Assembly (NCBI RefSeq): GCF_014857905.1
Contig: NZ_JACYXE010000007.1
Coordinates: forward strand, 124,001-188,000
Length of the DNA stretch: 64,000 nucleotides
Direction of reading: 5' to 3'
DNA from: Agilicoccus flavus
GTDB lineage: Bacteria; Actinomycetota; Actinomycetes; Actinomycetales; Dermatophilaceae
How positions within the stretch are numbered: position 1 is the stretch's first letter; every line of letters begins with the position of its first letter. The position numbers were made by a program, and so were the translations under genes. Below, piece after piece: positions 48,379 to 57,100 of the stretch. The notes beneath the pieces were generated by a model, which saw only the letters and a list, made by a program, of their open reading frames with translations, was not told the DNA's origin and searched no databases.

Positions 48379-48556
48379 GCCGGGCTCCGTTCGCGCGTGA
48401 GGGGTCCCGGGGCGATCGACCGCGCCCGGGAGAACGGAGGGGCGGGTGAGCCACGTCACGTTCGCGCCCGAGCATGCCACGCCGGCCGCGGGCCCGCGCC
48501 CCGCGTGGTCACCGGGCCCGGACGCCCCCACCGTGGTGGGCGGGGCGCGCGGCGGC

Positions 48557-49594
48557 TCAGGCGGCCGAGGCGGCGCCGGTCAGGCCCCAGGCCTGGGCGA
48601 ACAGCTCGTACGAGCGCGCCCGCATCGCCGGGTCCCACGTGTAGGTCGTCGTGATGACCTCGTCGAGCTCGTAGGTGTCGACGAACCGCTGCACGGCGTC
48701 GGCGGTCTCGTCGGGGGTGCCGACGGCCCGCACGGCCTGCATCGAGTCGGTGACGGCGATGACGCGGGGGTCGAGCCCGGTGACGATGTCGTTCGACGGC
48801 GGAACGAGCGGGCCGGTCCGGCCGGAGCGGATCGACGCGCCCATGGCGATCGCCGACGTGCGCAGGAACTCGGCCTCGTCCCGCGTGGGGGCGGTGAGGA
48901 CGTTGATGCCGGCCATGACGTACGGGCGGTCGATCTGGGCGGTGGGCGCCGAGGGGTCGAAGTGGGCCCGGTAGTACTCGAGCGCCTGGCTCAGCTGGTC
49001 GGGCGCGAAGTGGGACGCGAAGACGAACGGCAGGCCGAGCGCGGCGGCGACGCTCGCGCCGCCGAGCGAGGAACCGAGCATCCACAGCGGCACGTTCGTG
49101 CCCTCGCCGGGCAGGGCGCGGATCCGCGGACCCGAGCCGTCCTCCGGCCGGGGAGCGAGCCATTCCTGCAGGTCGGCGACGTCGCGCGCGAACGAGTCGA
49201 GCTGTCCGGTGCCGCGGCGCAGCGCGGCGGCCGTCATCGGGTCCGTGCCGGGTGCGCGCCCGAGACCCAGGTCGACGCGGTCGCCGTACAGGGTCGCGAG
49301 GGTGCCGTACTGCTCGGCCACCATGAGCGGCGCGTGGTTGGGGAGCATGACCCCGCCGGACCCGACGCGGATGTGGTCGGTGTGCGCGGCGATGTGCGCG
49401 AGCAGCACCGAGGTCGCCGAGCTGGCGAACGTCTCGCTGCCGTGGTGCTCGGCCATCCACCACCGGTGGTAGCCCCAGGCCTCCGCGTCCTGGGCGAGCT
49501 TCGTCGAGTCGCGCAGGGCCTGCGCGGCGTCGGAGCCCGCCGAGACGGGGGCGAGGTCGAGGATCGAGACGGGGACGCGGTCGGAGGTGGGCAT
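48557..49594 (-). CDS. LLM class flavin-dependent oxidoreductase (luciferase-like)
   Basis: A 345-residue TIM-barrel flavoprotein of the luciferase-like monooxygenase superfamily. VPVSILDLAPVSAG at the N-terminus, YHRWWMAEHHGSETFASSAT (about 42-61), GSGGVMLPNHAPLMVAEQY and DLGLGRAPGTDP are the subgroup 1 signatures shared with the bacterial MsnO8-like class. It probably uses reduced FMN or F420; substrate unknown. In this GC-rich setting the ATG at 49594 follows 19 bp of GC-rich leader with no clear ribosome site. Confidence 0.9.
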   Translation of the reverse strand: MPTSDRVPVSILDLAPVSAGSDAAQALRDSTKLAQDAEAWGYHRWWMAEHHGSETFASSATSVLLAHIAAHTDHIRVGSGGVMLPNHAPLMVAEQYGTLATLYGDRVDLGLGRAPGTDPMTAAALRRGTGQLDSFARDVADLQEWLAPRPEDGSGPRIRALPGEGTNVPLWMLGSSLGGASVAAALGLPFVFASHFAPDQLSQALEYYRAHFDPSAPTAQIDRPYVMAGINVLTAPTRDEAEFLRTSAIAMGASIRSGRTGPLVPPSNDIVTGLDPRVIAVTDSMQAVRAVGTPDETADAVQRFVDTYELDEVITTTYTWDPAMRARSYELFAQAWGLTGAASAA

Positions 49595-49852
49595 GTCGCG
49601 GACAACGCCGACCGCCCCCGATCCATTTCGCCGGGCGCGTCGAAGGGGTGCCGCGTCGGGCCGGGCACCTCCGGTCCCGAGCCCCGGGCCCTCCTCGGCT
49701 CGCGTCGCTCGGTCCGGCCTCGGGGCGGCCCCTCTCCGGCGGGTCCGGTGGTCGCGGCCCGGGGGGTGGGAGCGGAACTCGTCGGGCCGAATCGCCTCAG
49801 GTCCCAGGGCGACCGGCCGATCGGGACACGACGTCCGCAACAGGAGGCAACA

Positions 49853-50086
49853 GTGTCGATCGGTCTGGGTATCTTCCTCATCGCCCTCGGGGCGGTCCTG
49901 AGCTTCGCCGTCCGGGACAGCCTGGCCGGCGTCGATCTCGTCACGGTCGGCTTCATCATGATGGCCGCCGGCCTGGCCTGCGTCCTCCTCTCGTTCATCC
50001 TCGACAGCCAGCGCCGACGCCGCGCCACGGTCGTCGAGCGCCACGTCGAGCGGCCCCTGCCGCCGACCGACCCGTACGGGCGCTGA
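49853..50086 (+). CDS. DUF6458-like small membrane protein
   Basis: A 77-residue protein with two transmembrane helices (about 3-23, starting IGLGIFLIALGAVLSFAV, and 29-50, VTVGFIMMAAGLACVLLS) and a basic, Pro-rich cytoplasmic tail ending PTDPYGR. This shape matches the actinobacterial DUF6458 family, whose role is unknown. The start is GTG at 49853, preceded by a full AGGAGG with 5 bp spacing, the strongest ribosome site in the window. The upstream gap 49595-49852 shows no other gene. A hairpin follows. Confidence 0.85.
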   Translation: MSIGLGIFLIALGAVLSFAVRDSLAGVDLVTVGFIMMAAGLACVLLSFILDSQRRRRATVVERHVERPLPPTDPYGR

Positions 50087-50107
50087 CCTCCGCACCCCGC
50101 CGACACC

Positions 50108-50145
50108 CGATCCACCCGCAGGGCCCGGCCCCGGCGGGTGGATCG
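50108..50145 (+). terminator. Terminator hairpin after the DUF6458 gene
   Basis: Perfect 12-bp stem CGATCCACCCGC / GCGGGTGGATCG with a 14-base loop. Confidence 0.8.
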
Positions 50146-50179
50146 CGTTGTGCGCGCGGCGTTGTGACAGCATTCGGTC

Positions 50180-50653
50180 GTGCGACGTGACGGGGCGGAC
50201 GTGTACCTCGTCGGGCTGCGGCTGACGGGGCGGGCGGTCGTGGTCGTCGGCGGGGGACGGGTGCTCGCCCGCCGGCTCGAGACGCTCCTGCGCTCCGGGG
50301 CCGACGTCGTCGTCGTCGCCCCCGCGCTGCATCCCGTCGTCGCCCGGGCGGCGCAGGAGGGGCGCATCCGCTGGGAGCCCCGCGCCTACGCGCCGGGGGA
50401 CCTCGCCGAGGCCTGGTACGCGATGGCGTCGACCGACTCCCCGGAGGTGAACGCGGCCGTCGTCGCCGAGGCCGAGACCCGCCGCATCTTCTGCGTGCGC
50501 GCCGACGACGGGTCGGCCGGCCAGGCCGTGACCCCCGCGACCGGTCGGCGGGGCGAGGTCCAGGTCGGGGTGCTCACGGGCGGCGACTACCGCGCCTCCC
50601 GCCGCCTGCGCGACGAGTTCGTGAAGCAGCTGACGCGGGACGGGTACTCCTAG
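50180..50653 (+). CDS. Precorrin-2 dehydrogenase (Met8/CysG-N-like)
   Basis: A 157-residue protein covering the NAD-binding domain of siroheme synthase: GLRLTGRAVVVVGGGRVLAR (about 10-29) is the Rossmann loop, then SGADVVVVAPAL and a CysG-like VNAAVVAEAETRRIFCVRAD. It is shorter than Met8 or CysG-N (over 200 residues) and lacks the dimerising C-terminal domain and the chelatase residues there, so it probably only oxidises precorrin-2 to sirohydrochlorin; the CbiX at the far end of the sulfur cluster would insert iron. GTG start at 50180, no clear ribosome site. Confidence 0.82.
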   Translation: MRRDGADVYLVGLRLTGRAVVVVGGGRVLARRLETLLRSGADVVVVAPALHPVVARAAQEGRIRWEPRAYAPGDLAEAWYAMASTDSPEVNAAVVAEAETRRIFCVRADDGSAGQAVTPATGRRGEVQVGVLTGGDYRASRRLRDEFVKQLTRDGYS

Positions 50654-50711
50654 TCCGGCCGAGCACGAGAGCGGCGCCTCGCGGTCGCCGTCCGCGGTCG
50701 GGCCCCCGTCC

Positions 50712-50760
50712 CGACAAATAAGACCGGAATATGAGCAACACAACGTCGCGTTATGGTTGG
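50712..50760 (+). promoter_or_regulatory. AT-rich promoter region of the sulfate assimilation operon
   Basis: The only AT-rich stretch between 50654 and 50874. TATGGT at 50752-50757 is a possible -10. An imperfect dyad CAACACAACG / CGTTATGGTTG surrounds it and could be a regulator site. The leader to the ATG at 50875 would be about 110 nt. No SAM or other riboswitch core is seen. Confidence 0.4.
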
Positions 50761-50874
50761 CGGCGGCGCGAACCCCACCCCGATCCCGTGCAGGAGCCAT
50801 CCCGGCGCGGGGGCCCGTGAGGTCTCGCGACTCCCGTCAGCCCGTGTCAGCTCCGTCGTGAGGACCCATCGCGC

Positions 50875-52560
50875 ATGTCAACGATCACCTCCGCCGAGCG
50901 GTCGAATCGCTCCGGTCGCAAGGCTCGCCCGGAGGGCCAGTGGGCCCTCGGCCAGCGTGAACCCCTCAACCACAACGAGGAGTTCAAGCGCGAGGACAAC
51001 CCCCTCAACGTGCGCGATCGCATCGTCGACACGTACGCCAAGGAGGGGTTCGACTCCATCCCCAGCGACGACCTGCGCGGTCGGTTCCGCTGGATGGGTC
51101 TGTACACCCAGCGCAAGCCCGGCATCGACGGCGGCCGCACGGCCCAGCTCGAGCCGCACGAGCTCGACGACACGCACTTCATGATGCGCGTCCGGCTCGA
51201 CGGCGGTCGCATGTCCGTCGCCCAGCTCGAGGCGATCGCCGACATCTCGACGACGTACGCCCGCGACACCGCCGACATCACCGACCGGCAGAACATCCAG
51301 CTGCACTGGGTGCGCATCGAGGACGTCCCGGCGATCTGGGACCGGCTCGCCGCGGTGGGCCTCGACACGACCGAGGCGTGCGGCGACTGCCCCCGCGTCA
51401 TCCTCGGCTCCCCCGTCGCGGGCGTCTCGCGCGACGAGGTCATCGACCCGACGTCGGCCATCGACGAGATCAAGGCCCGCTGGATCGGCGACCCCACGCT
51501 GTCCAACCTGCCGCGCAAGTACAAGACGAGCGTGAGCTGGCAGTGGGACTGCGTGCCGGAGATCAACGACATCTCGTTCGTCGGGGTCGTGCACCCCGAG
51601 CACGGGCCGGGCTTCGACGTCCTCGTCGGCGGCGGGCTGTCGACGAGCGCGCACCTCGCGCAGCGCCTGGGCGCGTGGGTGTCGCTCGAGGACGTCCCCG
51701 AGATGTGGGAGGCCATGACCGGGTTCTTCCGCGACTACGGGTACCGCCGGCTGCGCAACAAGGCCCGCCTGAAGTACCTCGTCGCCGACCTGGGGGCGCA
51801 GCGGGTGCGCGAGATCCTCGAGACCGAGTACCTGAAGCGCCCGCTCATCGACGGTCCCGCCGCCCAGGCCCCCGTCGCGCCGATCGACCACGTCGGCGTC
51901 CACGAGCAGAACGACGGGCTGCGCTACGTCGGTTTCTCGGCCGTCGCCGGCCGCGTCAGCGGCTCGGTGCTGACCCAGGTCGCGCAGGCGGCCCGCGCCG
52001 CCGGGTCCGACCGCGTGCGGCTCACGCCCCTGCAGAAGCTCGTCGTGCTCGACGTCCCGGAGGACAAGGTCGAGCCGCTCATCGAGGCGCTCGATCCGGT
52101 CGGGCTGCAGGCCCGTCCGTCGATCTGGCGCCGCAGCGTGCTCGCCTGCACCGGGCTCGAGTTCTGCAAGCTCGCCATCGTCGAGACGAAGGCCCGCGCG
52201 GCGACCCTCGTCGAGCAGCTCGAGGAGCGTCTCGGCGCGATCGGCCTCGACGAGCCCGTCACCGTCGGCCTGAACGGCTGCCCCAACAGCTGCGCCCGCA
52301 TCCAGACGGCCGACATCGGCCTCAAGGGGCAGATCGTCACCGACGACGACGGCAACCAGGTCGAGGGCTTCCAGGTCCACCTCGGCGGCGGGCTCGACGC
52401 CGACCCCGCGTGGGGCCGCAAGGTCCGCGGGCACAAGGTCACCTCCGCCGAGCTGGGCGACTACATCGAGCGGGTCGTGCGCAACTACGTCGAGCAGCGC
52501 GCCGACGGCGAGCGGTTCACGCAGTGGGCGCGCCGGGCCGACGAGGAGGCGCTGGTATGA
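50875..52560 (+). CDS. sir: Ferredoxin-dependent sulfite reductase (SirA type)
   Basis: A 561-residue siroheme/4Fe-4S enzyme reducing sulfite to sulfide with six electrons from ferredoxin. The cluster/siroheme cysteines are C425 and C431 (CTGLEFC) and C469 and C473 (CPNSC). Tyr77 (MGLYTQR) and Cys169 (EACGDC) are 92 residues apart, the same spacing as the Tyr-Cys crosslink of the mycobacterial enzyme, which marks sulfite rather than nitrite reductases. Two ferrodoxin-like repeats carry the siroheme arginines. First gene of the operon that runs to cbiX. The Cys operon context confirms sulfite as substrate. Confidence 0.94.
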   Translation: MSTITSAERSNRSGRKARPEGQWALGQREPLNHNEEFKREDNPLNVRDRIVDTYAKEGFDSIPSDDLRGRFRWMGLYTQRKPGIDGGRTAQLEPHELDDTHFMMRVRLDGGRMSVAQLEAIADISTTYARDTADITDRQNIQLHWVRIEDVPAIWDRLAAVGLDTTEACGDCPRVILGSPVAGVSRDEVIDPTSAIDEIKARWIGDPTLSNLPRKYKTSVSWQWDCVPEINDISFVGVVHPEHGPGFDVLVGGGLSTSAHLAQRLGAWVSLEDVPEMWEAMTGFFRDYGYRRLRNKARLKYLVADLGAQRVREILETEYLKRPLIDGPAAQAPVAPIDHVGVHEQNDGLRYVGFSAVAGRVSGSVLTQVAQAARAAGSDRVRLTPLQKLVVLDVPEDKVEPLIEALDPVGLQARPSIWRRSVLACTGLEFCKLAIVETKARAATLVEQLEERLGAIGLDEPVTVGLNGCPNSCARIQTADIGLKGQIVTDDDGNQVEGFQVHLGGGLDADPAWGRKVRGHKVTSAELGDYIERVVRNYVEQRADGERFTQWARRADEEALV

Positions 52561-52610
52561 GCGGCGACGAAGCGGCGAGCTTGCGAGTCCGAGGAGCGCG
52601 ACAGGACGGT

Positions 52611-53348
52611 ATGACGGACCAGACGACCACCACCCCCACGCGCCGGTCGGAGGAGGAGCTGCGGGCGCTCGTCGAGAGCGGCCGCGCGGAGCTCGGGATC
52701 ACGGCCGACCACGACGCCGACGCCCGCGACGTCATCGCGTGGGCGGCCCGGACGTTCGGCGCCCGGTTCGCGATCACGGCCTCGATGCAGGACACGGTGC
52801 TCGCGCACCTCGTCAGCGAGGTGGCCCCGGGCACGGACGCGCTCTTCCTCGAGACCGAGTACCACTTCCCCGAGACGCTGGCGACGCGCGACGCGGTCCG
52901 TGAGCGGTACCGCATCAACGCGCGCGACCTGCGCGCCGACCAGAGCCCGGCGGAGCAGGACGAGACGTACGGCAAGGACCTGTTCTCCTCCAACCCCGAC
53001 CTGTGCTGCCTCCTGCGCAAGGAGACGCCGCTCGACGAGGCGATGGAGGACTACGAGGCGTGGGCCACGGGCGTGCGTCGCGCCGAGGCCGTGACGCGCC
53101 GCGCGACGCGGCAGATCGCGTTCGACGAGCGCCGCGCCCGCGTCCGGATCGCGCCGCTCGCGGCGTGGACCGACGAGGAGGTCGAGGCGTACGCGGTCGA
53201 GCACGACGTCATCCGCAATCCGCTGCTCGACCAGGGCTACCCGTCGATCGGGTGCGCCCCGTGCACGCGCAAGGTCCTCCCCGGCGAGGACGCCCGGGCC
53301 GGCCGCTGGTCGGGAACCGAGAAGATCGAATGCGGGATCAACGTATGA
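52611..53348 (+). CDS. cysH: Adenylyl-sulfate (APS) reductase, CysH family
   Basis: A 245-residue enzyme. The Cys pairs C132-C133 (DLCCLLRK) and C215-C218 (CAPC) hold a 4Fe-4S cluster, which marks APS reductases, and the catalytic Cys is in the C-terminal KIECGIN. ITASMQDTVLAHL is the nucleotide-binding loop. It reduces APS to sulfite with thioredoxin. The ATG at 52611 has AGGA 5 bp upstream; an alternative ATG at 52557 overlaps the sir stop, but the extra 18 residues resemble spacer DNA. Its stop overlaps cysC. Confidence 0.92.
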   Translation: MTDQTTTTPTRRSEEELRALVESGRAELGITADHDADARDVIAWAARTFGARFAITASMQDTVLAHLVSEVAPGTDALFLETEYHFPETLATRDAVRERYRINARDLRADQSPAEQDETYGKDLFSSNPDLCCLLRKETPLDEAMEDYEAWATGVRRAEAVTRRATRQIAFDERRARVRIAPLAAWTDEEVEAYAVEHDVIRNPLLDQGYPSIGCAPCTRKVLPGEDARAGRWSGTEKIECGINV

Positions 53349-53929
53349 ACGAGACGCTGACGCACGAGTCGGACACGGCGGCCGCGCAGCCGGTCGCCGC
53401 CGGCGGCACCCTGTGGCTCACGGGCCTCTCGGGGTCGGGCAAGTCGACGATCGCGACGGCGCTGGCGCGCCTGCTCTCGACGCGCGGCCGCGCGGTCGAG
53501 GTCCTCGACGGCGACGACCTGCGCGAGAACCTCTCGCCGAACCTCGGGTTCTCGCGGGAGGACCGCGACGCCCACGTCACGCGGGTGGGCTACCTCGCCC
53601 GCACGTTGTCCCGGCACGGGGTGTTGTCGATCGTGCCGGTCATCGCGCCGTACCGCGACACCCGCGCCGCCGTGCGGGCGGCCCACGAGGCCGCCGGCCT
53701 GCCCTACGTGGAGGTGCACGTGTCGACGCCGGTCGCCGAGTGCGCCCGCCGCGACGTCAAGGGCCTGTACGCCGGTCACGCCGCCGGCACGGTGAGCCAC
53801 CTCACCGGGGTCGACGACCCGTACGAGGCCCCCACCGACCCCGATCTGCGCATCGACACGTCCGGCACGCAGTTGGCCGACGACGTCGAGGCCGTGCTCA
53901 CCCTCCTCGACGCGAAAGGACTGTTGTGA
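53345..53929 (+). CDS. cysC: Adenylyl-sulfate kinase
   Basis: A 194-residue APS kinase. The P-loop is GLSGSGKST (about 27-35), followed by VLDGDDLRENLSPNLGFS, FSREDRDAHVTRVGYLA and the lid segment DVKGLYAGHAAGTVSHLTGV. It phosphorylates APS to PAPS. The start ATG overlaps the cysH stop (ATGA) and its TGA overlaps the GTG of cysD. With an APS-type CysH, PAPS is not required for cysteine synthesis, so this kinase probably feeds sulfation or buffers APS. Confidence 0.94.
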   Translation: MNETLTHESDTAAAQPVAAGGTLWLTGLSGSGKSTIATALARLLSTRGRAVEVLDGDDLRENLSPNLGFSREDRDAHVTRVGYLARTLSRHGVLSIVPVIAPYRDTRAAVRAAHEAAGLPYVEVHVSTPVAECARRDVKGLYAGHAAGTVSHLTGVDDPYEAPTDPDLRIDTSGTQLADDVEAVLTLLDAKGLL

Positions 53930-54885
53930 CTCTCACCGTTGACACCGACCGCGGCGCCACCGCCGGCGCGGCGGGCCGCGCCCCCCGACCGGCCATGGAC
54001 GCGAGCCTGCGGGCCCTCGAGGCCGAGGCCATCCAGGTCATCCGCGAAGTGGTCGCCGAGTTCGACCGTCCCGCGCTGCTGTTCAGCGGTGGCAAGGACT
54101 CCGCCGTGCTCCTGCACGTGGCCCGCAAGGCCACGGCGCCGGCGCCGCTGCCGATCGCGCTGCTGCACGTCGACACCGGGCACAACCTGCCCGAGGTCCT
54201 CGAGTTCCGCGACCACGTCGTCGCGCAGGGCAACCACGAGCTCGTCGTGGCCGCGGTCGAGGAGTGGATCGCCGACGGCCGGGTCACCGAGCGTCCCGAC
54301 GGCGTCCGGAACCCCCTGCAGACGGTCCCGCTGCTCGACACCATCAACGAGCGCCGGTTCGACGCCGTCCTCGGCGGCGCCCGTCGCGACGAGGACCGGG
54401 CCCGCGCCAAGGAGCGGATCTTCTCGATCCGCGACGCCTTCGGCGGCTGGGACCCCCGCACCCAGCGCCCCGAGCTGTGGAACCTGTACAACGGCCGCCA
54501 CGCCCCCGGCGAGCACACCCGCGTGTTCCCGCTGAGCAACTGGACCGAGCTCGACATCTGGCGCTACATCGCGGCCGAGAACGTCGAGCTCCCGAGCATC
54601 TACTACGCCCACGAGCGCCCGGTCTGGCGCCGCGACGGCATGTGGATGACCCCGGGGCCCTGGGGCGAGCCCGGCGAGGGCGAGACGCTGGAGACCCGGC
54701 TCGTCCGGTACCGCACGGTGGGCGACGGCTCGTCCACCGGCGCGGTCGACTCGACCGCTACGACGGTGGCCGACGTCATCGCCGAGATCTCGGTGTCCCG
54801 GCTCACCGAGCGCGGCGCCACCCGCGCCGACGACCGCCTCTCCGAGGCCGCCATGGAGGACCGCAAGCGAGAGGGCTACTTCTGA
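53926..54885 (+). CDS. cysD: Sulfate adenylyltransferase subunit 2
   Basis: A 319-residue ATP sulfurylase subunit of the PP-loop ATP pyrophosphatase family. LFSGGKDSAVLLHVARKA (about 47-64) is the PP-loop; LLHVDTGHNLPEVLEFRD, LGGARRDEDRARAKERI and FPLSNWTELDIWRYI are conserved in CysD. It makes APS from sulfate and ATP, driven by the GTPase CysN. The start is GTG at 53926, overlapping the cysC stop by 4 bp; the N-terminal ~20 residues are longer than in E. coli. Confidence 0.95.
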   Translation: MTLTVDTDRGATAGAAGRAPRPAMDASLRALEAEAIQVIREVVAEFDRPALLFSGGKDSAVLLHVARKATAPAPLPIALLHVDTGHNLPEVLEFRDHVVAQGNHELVVAAVEEWIADGRVTERPDGVRNPLQTVPLLDTINERRFDAVLGGARRDEDRARAKERIFSIRDAFGGWDPRTQRPELWNLYNGRHAPGEHTRVFPLSNWTELDIWRYIAAENVELPSIYYAHERPVWRRDGMWMTPGPWGEPGEGETLETRLVRYRTVGDGSSTGAVDSTATTVADVIAEISVSRLTERGATRADDRLSEAAMEDRKREGYF

Positions 54886-56261
54886 TGACGACGACCACCG
54901 GGACGGGCGTGGACGAGACGACCGAGGCGGAACGCGAGGCCGCGGCCGAGGTGCTCGCCGCGGCCCGCAGCGAGCTGCGGCTCGTCGTGGCCGGGAGCGT
55001 CGACGACGGCAAGTCGACGCTCGTCGGGCGCCTCCTGTTCGACACCAAGTCGATCCTCGCCGACACGTACGAGTCGATCACCGACGCCAGCCGCCGCCGC
55101 GGGTCCGAGGACGTCGACCTCGCGCTCCTCACCGACGGCCTGCGCGCCGAGCGTGAGCAGGGCATCACCATCGACGTCGCGTACCGGTACTTCTCGACGC
55201 CGCGGCGGTCCTTCGTGCTCGCCGACACTCCCGGGCACACGCAGTACACCCGCAACACCGTCACGGGTGCGTCCACGGCGCAGGCCGCGGTCGTCCTCGT
55301 CGACGTGCGCCACGGCGTGTCCGTGCAGACCCGGCGTCACCTCGCGGTGATGGCGCTGCTGCGCGTGCCGTCGGTCATCGTGGCCGTCAACAAGATGGAC
55401 GCGCAGGCGTGGTCCCGGGCCCGCTTCGACGAGGTCGCCGCCGACGTCCGCGCGGTGGCCCGCAACGTGGGTCTGCCCGAGATCGATGTTGTCCCCGTCA
55501 GCGCGCTGACCGGCCAGAACGTCGTCGACGGCGGCGGTGAGCGGCACGACGCCGCGGGGGACTGGTACTCGGGCGCGACGCTCCTCGAGCTCCTCGAGGG
55601 CATCGACGTCACCTCCCGGGCGGCGCACGAGCCGTTCCGGATGCCGGTGCAGCTCGTCATCCGGCCGCGCACCCCCGAGCACCCGGACTACCGGGGGCTG
55701 GCCGGACGCATCGCCGCCGGCACGCTGCGGGTGGGCGACGTCGTCCGGGCGCTCCCCGGCGGCACGACGTCGACGGTGACGGGTCTCGACACCCCCGCCG
55801 GTCCCGCGCAGGAGGCGGCGGCGGGCGAGTCGGTGACCGTGCTGCTGTCCGACGAGGTCGACGTGGGGCGCGGTCAGGTGCTCGTCCACGCCGACGGCGA
55901 GCGTCAGCCCCGCGTCCTCGACTCCCTCGACGGCGTCGTGTGCTGGCTGTCCGAGAAGCCGTCGACCCCGAACCAGCGGGTGCTCGTCAAGGCCGGCACG
56001 AAGGTCGTCCGCGCCATGCTCACGACGTCCGGTCAGGCCTGGGACGTCGACGCCCAGGACTGGGTGGCCAGTGACGAGCAGGCGCAGCTCAACGACATCG
56101 TGCGCGTCGGGGTGCGGCTCGCCGAGTCCGTCGCCGTCGACGAGTACACCGACGACCGGCACACCGGCGGGTTCCTCGTCATCGACGCCGCCGGCGGGGC
56201 CACCCTCGCCGCCGGCATGGTGGGCAACCCGCTGACGGGTCGTTTCGACCCCAGCATCTGA
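54885..56261 (+). CDS. cysN: Sulfate adenylyltransferase subunit 1 (GTPase)
   Basis: A 458-residue EF-Tu-like GTPase. G1 is GSVDDGKSTLVGRLLFDTK (about 36-54), the switch region EREQGITIDVAYRYF, G3 ADTPGHTQYTRN and G4 VNKMD. Beta-barrel domains II and III follow (about 245-458). It couples GTP hydrolysis to APS formation by CysD. No APS kinase domain is fused; cysC is separate. The start ATG shares its A with the cysD stop and the stop shares its last base with cbiX. Confidence 0.95.
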   Translation: MTTTTGTGVDETTEAEREAAAEVLAAARSELRLVVAGSVDDGKSTLVGRLLFDTKSILADTYESITDASRRRGSEDVDLALLTDGLRAEREQGITIDVAYRYFSTPRRSFVLADTPGHTQYTRNTVTGASTAQAAVVLVDVRHGVSVQTRRHLAVMALLRVPSVIVAVNKMDAQAWSRARFDEVAADVRAVARNVGLPEIDVVPVSALTGQNVVDGGGERHDAAGDWYSGATLLELLEGIDVTSRAAHEPFRMPVQLVIRPRTPEHPDYRGLAGRIAAGTLRVGDVVRALPGGTTSTVTGLDTPAGPAQEAAAGESVTVLLSDEVDVGRGQVLVHADGERQPRVLDSLDGVVCWLSEKPSTPNQRVLVKAGTKVVRAMLTTSGQAWDVDAQDWVASDEQAQLNDIVRVGVRLAESVAVDEYTDDRHTGGFLVIDAAGGATLAAGMVGNPLTGRFDPSI

Positions 56262-57100
56262 TGGGCCCCACCCCGGCACCGGCCGACGCCGCGTCGGCCG
56301 GTCCGGCGGCCCCCGGCCTGCGGGGGGCATCGCTGCTGCTCGTCGGGCACGGCAGTCGCGACCCGCGTTCGCCCGCGGGCCTGCGCGTGCTCACGGACGC
56401 GGTCGCGGTGGCCGCGGCGGAGGTCGATTCGGCCGGGGCCGATGCCGCGATCGGCGTCGAGGGCAGGGCCGGCATCGACGCGGGTCTTGCCGTCGAGCTG
56501 GCGTTCCTCGAGTTGTCCGATCCCCTCCTCGAGGACGTCCTCGCCCGCCTGACGGGCGAGGTCGTCGTCGTCCCGCTGCTCCTCGCGTCGGCGTTCCACG
56601 CGCGTTCCGACCTCCCGGAGCGGCTGGGCGCGGTCGCCGATTCGCGCGACGACGTGACGTTTCGCAGGGCCGACGTCCTCGGTCCCGCCCCCGAGCTCGA
56701 CGCGGCCGTCGCCCACCGCGGGCGCGGCCTGCTCGACGCGGGGTGCGACGCGCTCGTCCTCCTCGGCACGGGGTCGTCGCACGAGGCGGCCAACGCCGAG
56801 GTCGACGCCGTCGCCGAGCGCGTCGCGGCCGACCTCGGCGCCGACGTCCGGGCCGCGTTCGTCACCCGCGGCCGCGAGCTCGCCGTCGCCGTGGCCGAGC
56901 TGCGCGCCGGGGGCGCGGCGCGCGTCGGCCTCGTGCCGTGGTTCCTCGCCCCCGGGCTGCTCCTGGACTCCGGCCTCGCCACGGCCGCCGACCTCGGGGT
57001 GGACGACGTGGCCGACACCCTCGCCGGGGAGCCCTCCCTCGCGCGGCTCGTGCTCGCGCGGGCCGCCGCGGCTGCGATCACGCCGGCCTCCGGCCCCTGA
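56261..57100 (+). CDS. Sirohydrochlorin chelatase (CbiX/SirB type)
   Basis: A 279-residue protein with two CbiX half-domains. LLVGHGSRDPRSPAG (about 27-41) bears the catalytic His, and PLLLASAFHARSDLPERL (about 105-122) the second metal-binding His. The second half retains GTGSSHEAANAEVDAV and VPWFLAPGLLLDSGL. It inserts ferrous iron into sirohydrochlorin to make siroheme for the sulfite reductase of the same operon. Cobalt insertion for cobalamin is the alternative, less likely in this context. Overlaps cysN by one base; last gene of the operon. 57101-57300 shows no further gene. Confidence 0.9.
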   Translation: MGPTPAPADAASAGPAAPGLRGASLLLVGHGSRDPRSPAGLRVLTDAVAVAAAEVDSAGADAAIGVEGRAGIDAGLAVELAFLELSDPLLEDVLARLTGEVVVVPLLLASAFHARSDLPERLGAVADSRDDVTFRRADVLGPAPELDAAVAHRGRGLLDAGCDALVLLGTGSSHEAANAEVDAVAERVAADLGADVRAAFVTRGRELAVAVAELRAGGAARVGLVPWFLAPGLLLDSGLATAADLGVDDVADTLAGEPSLARLVLARAAAAAITPASGP

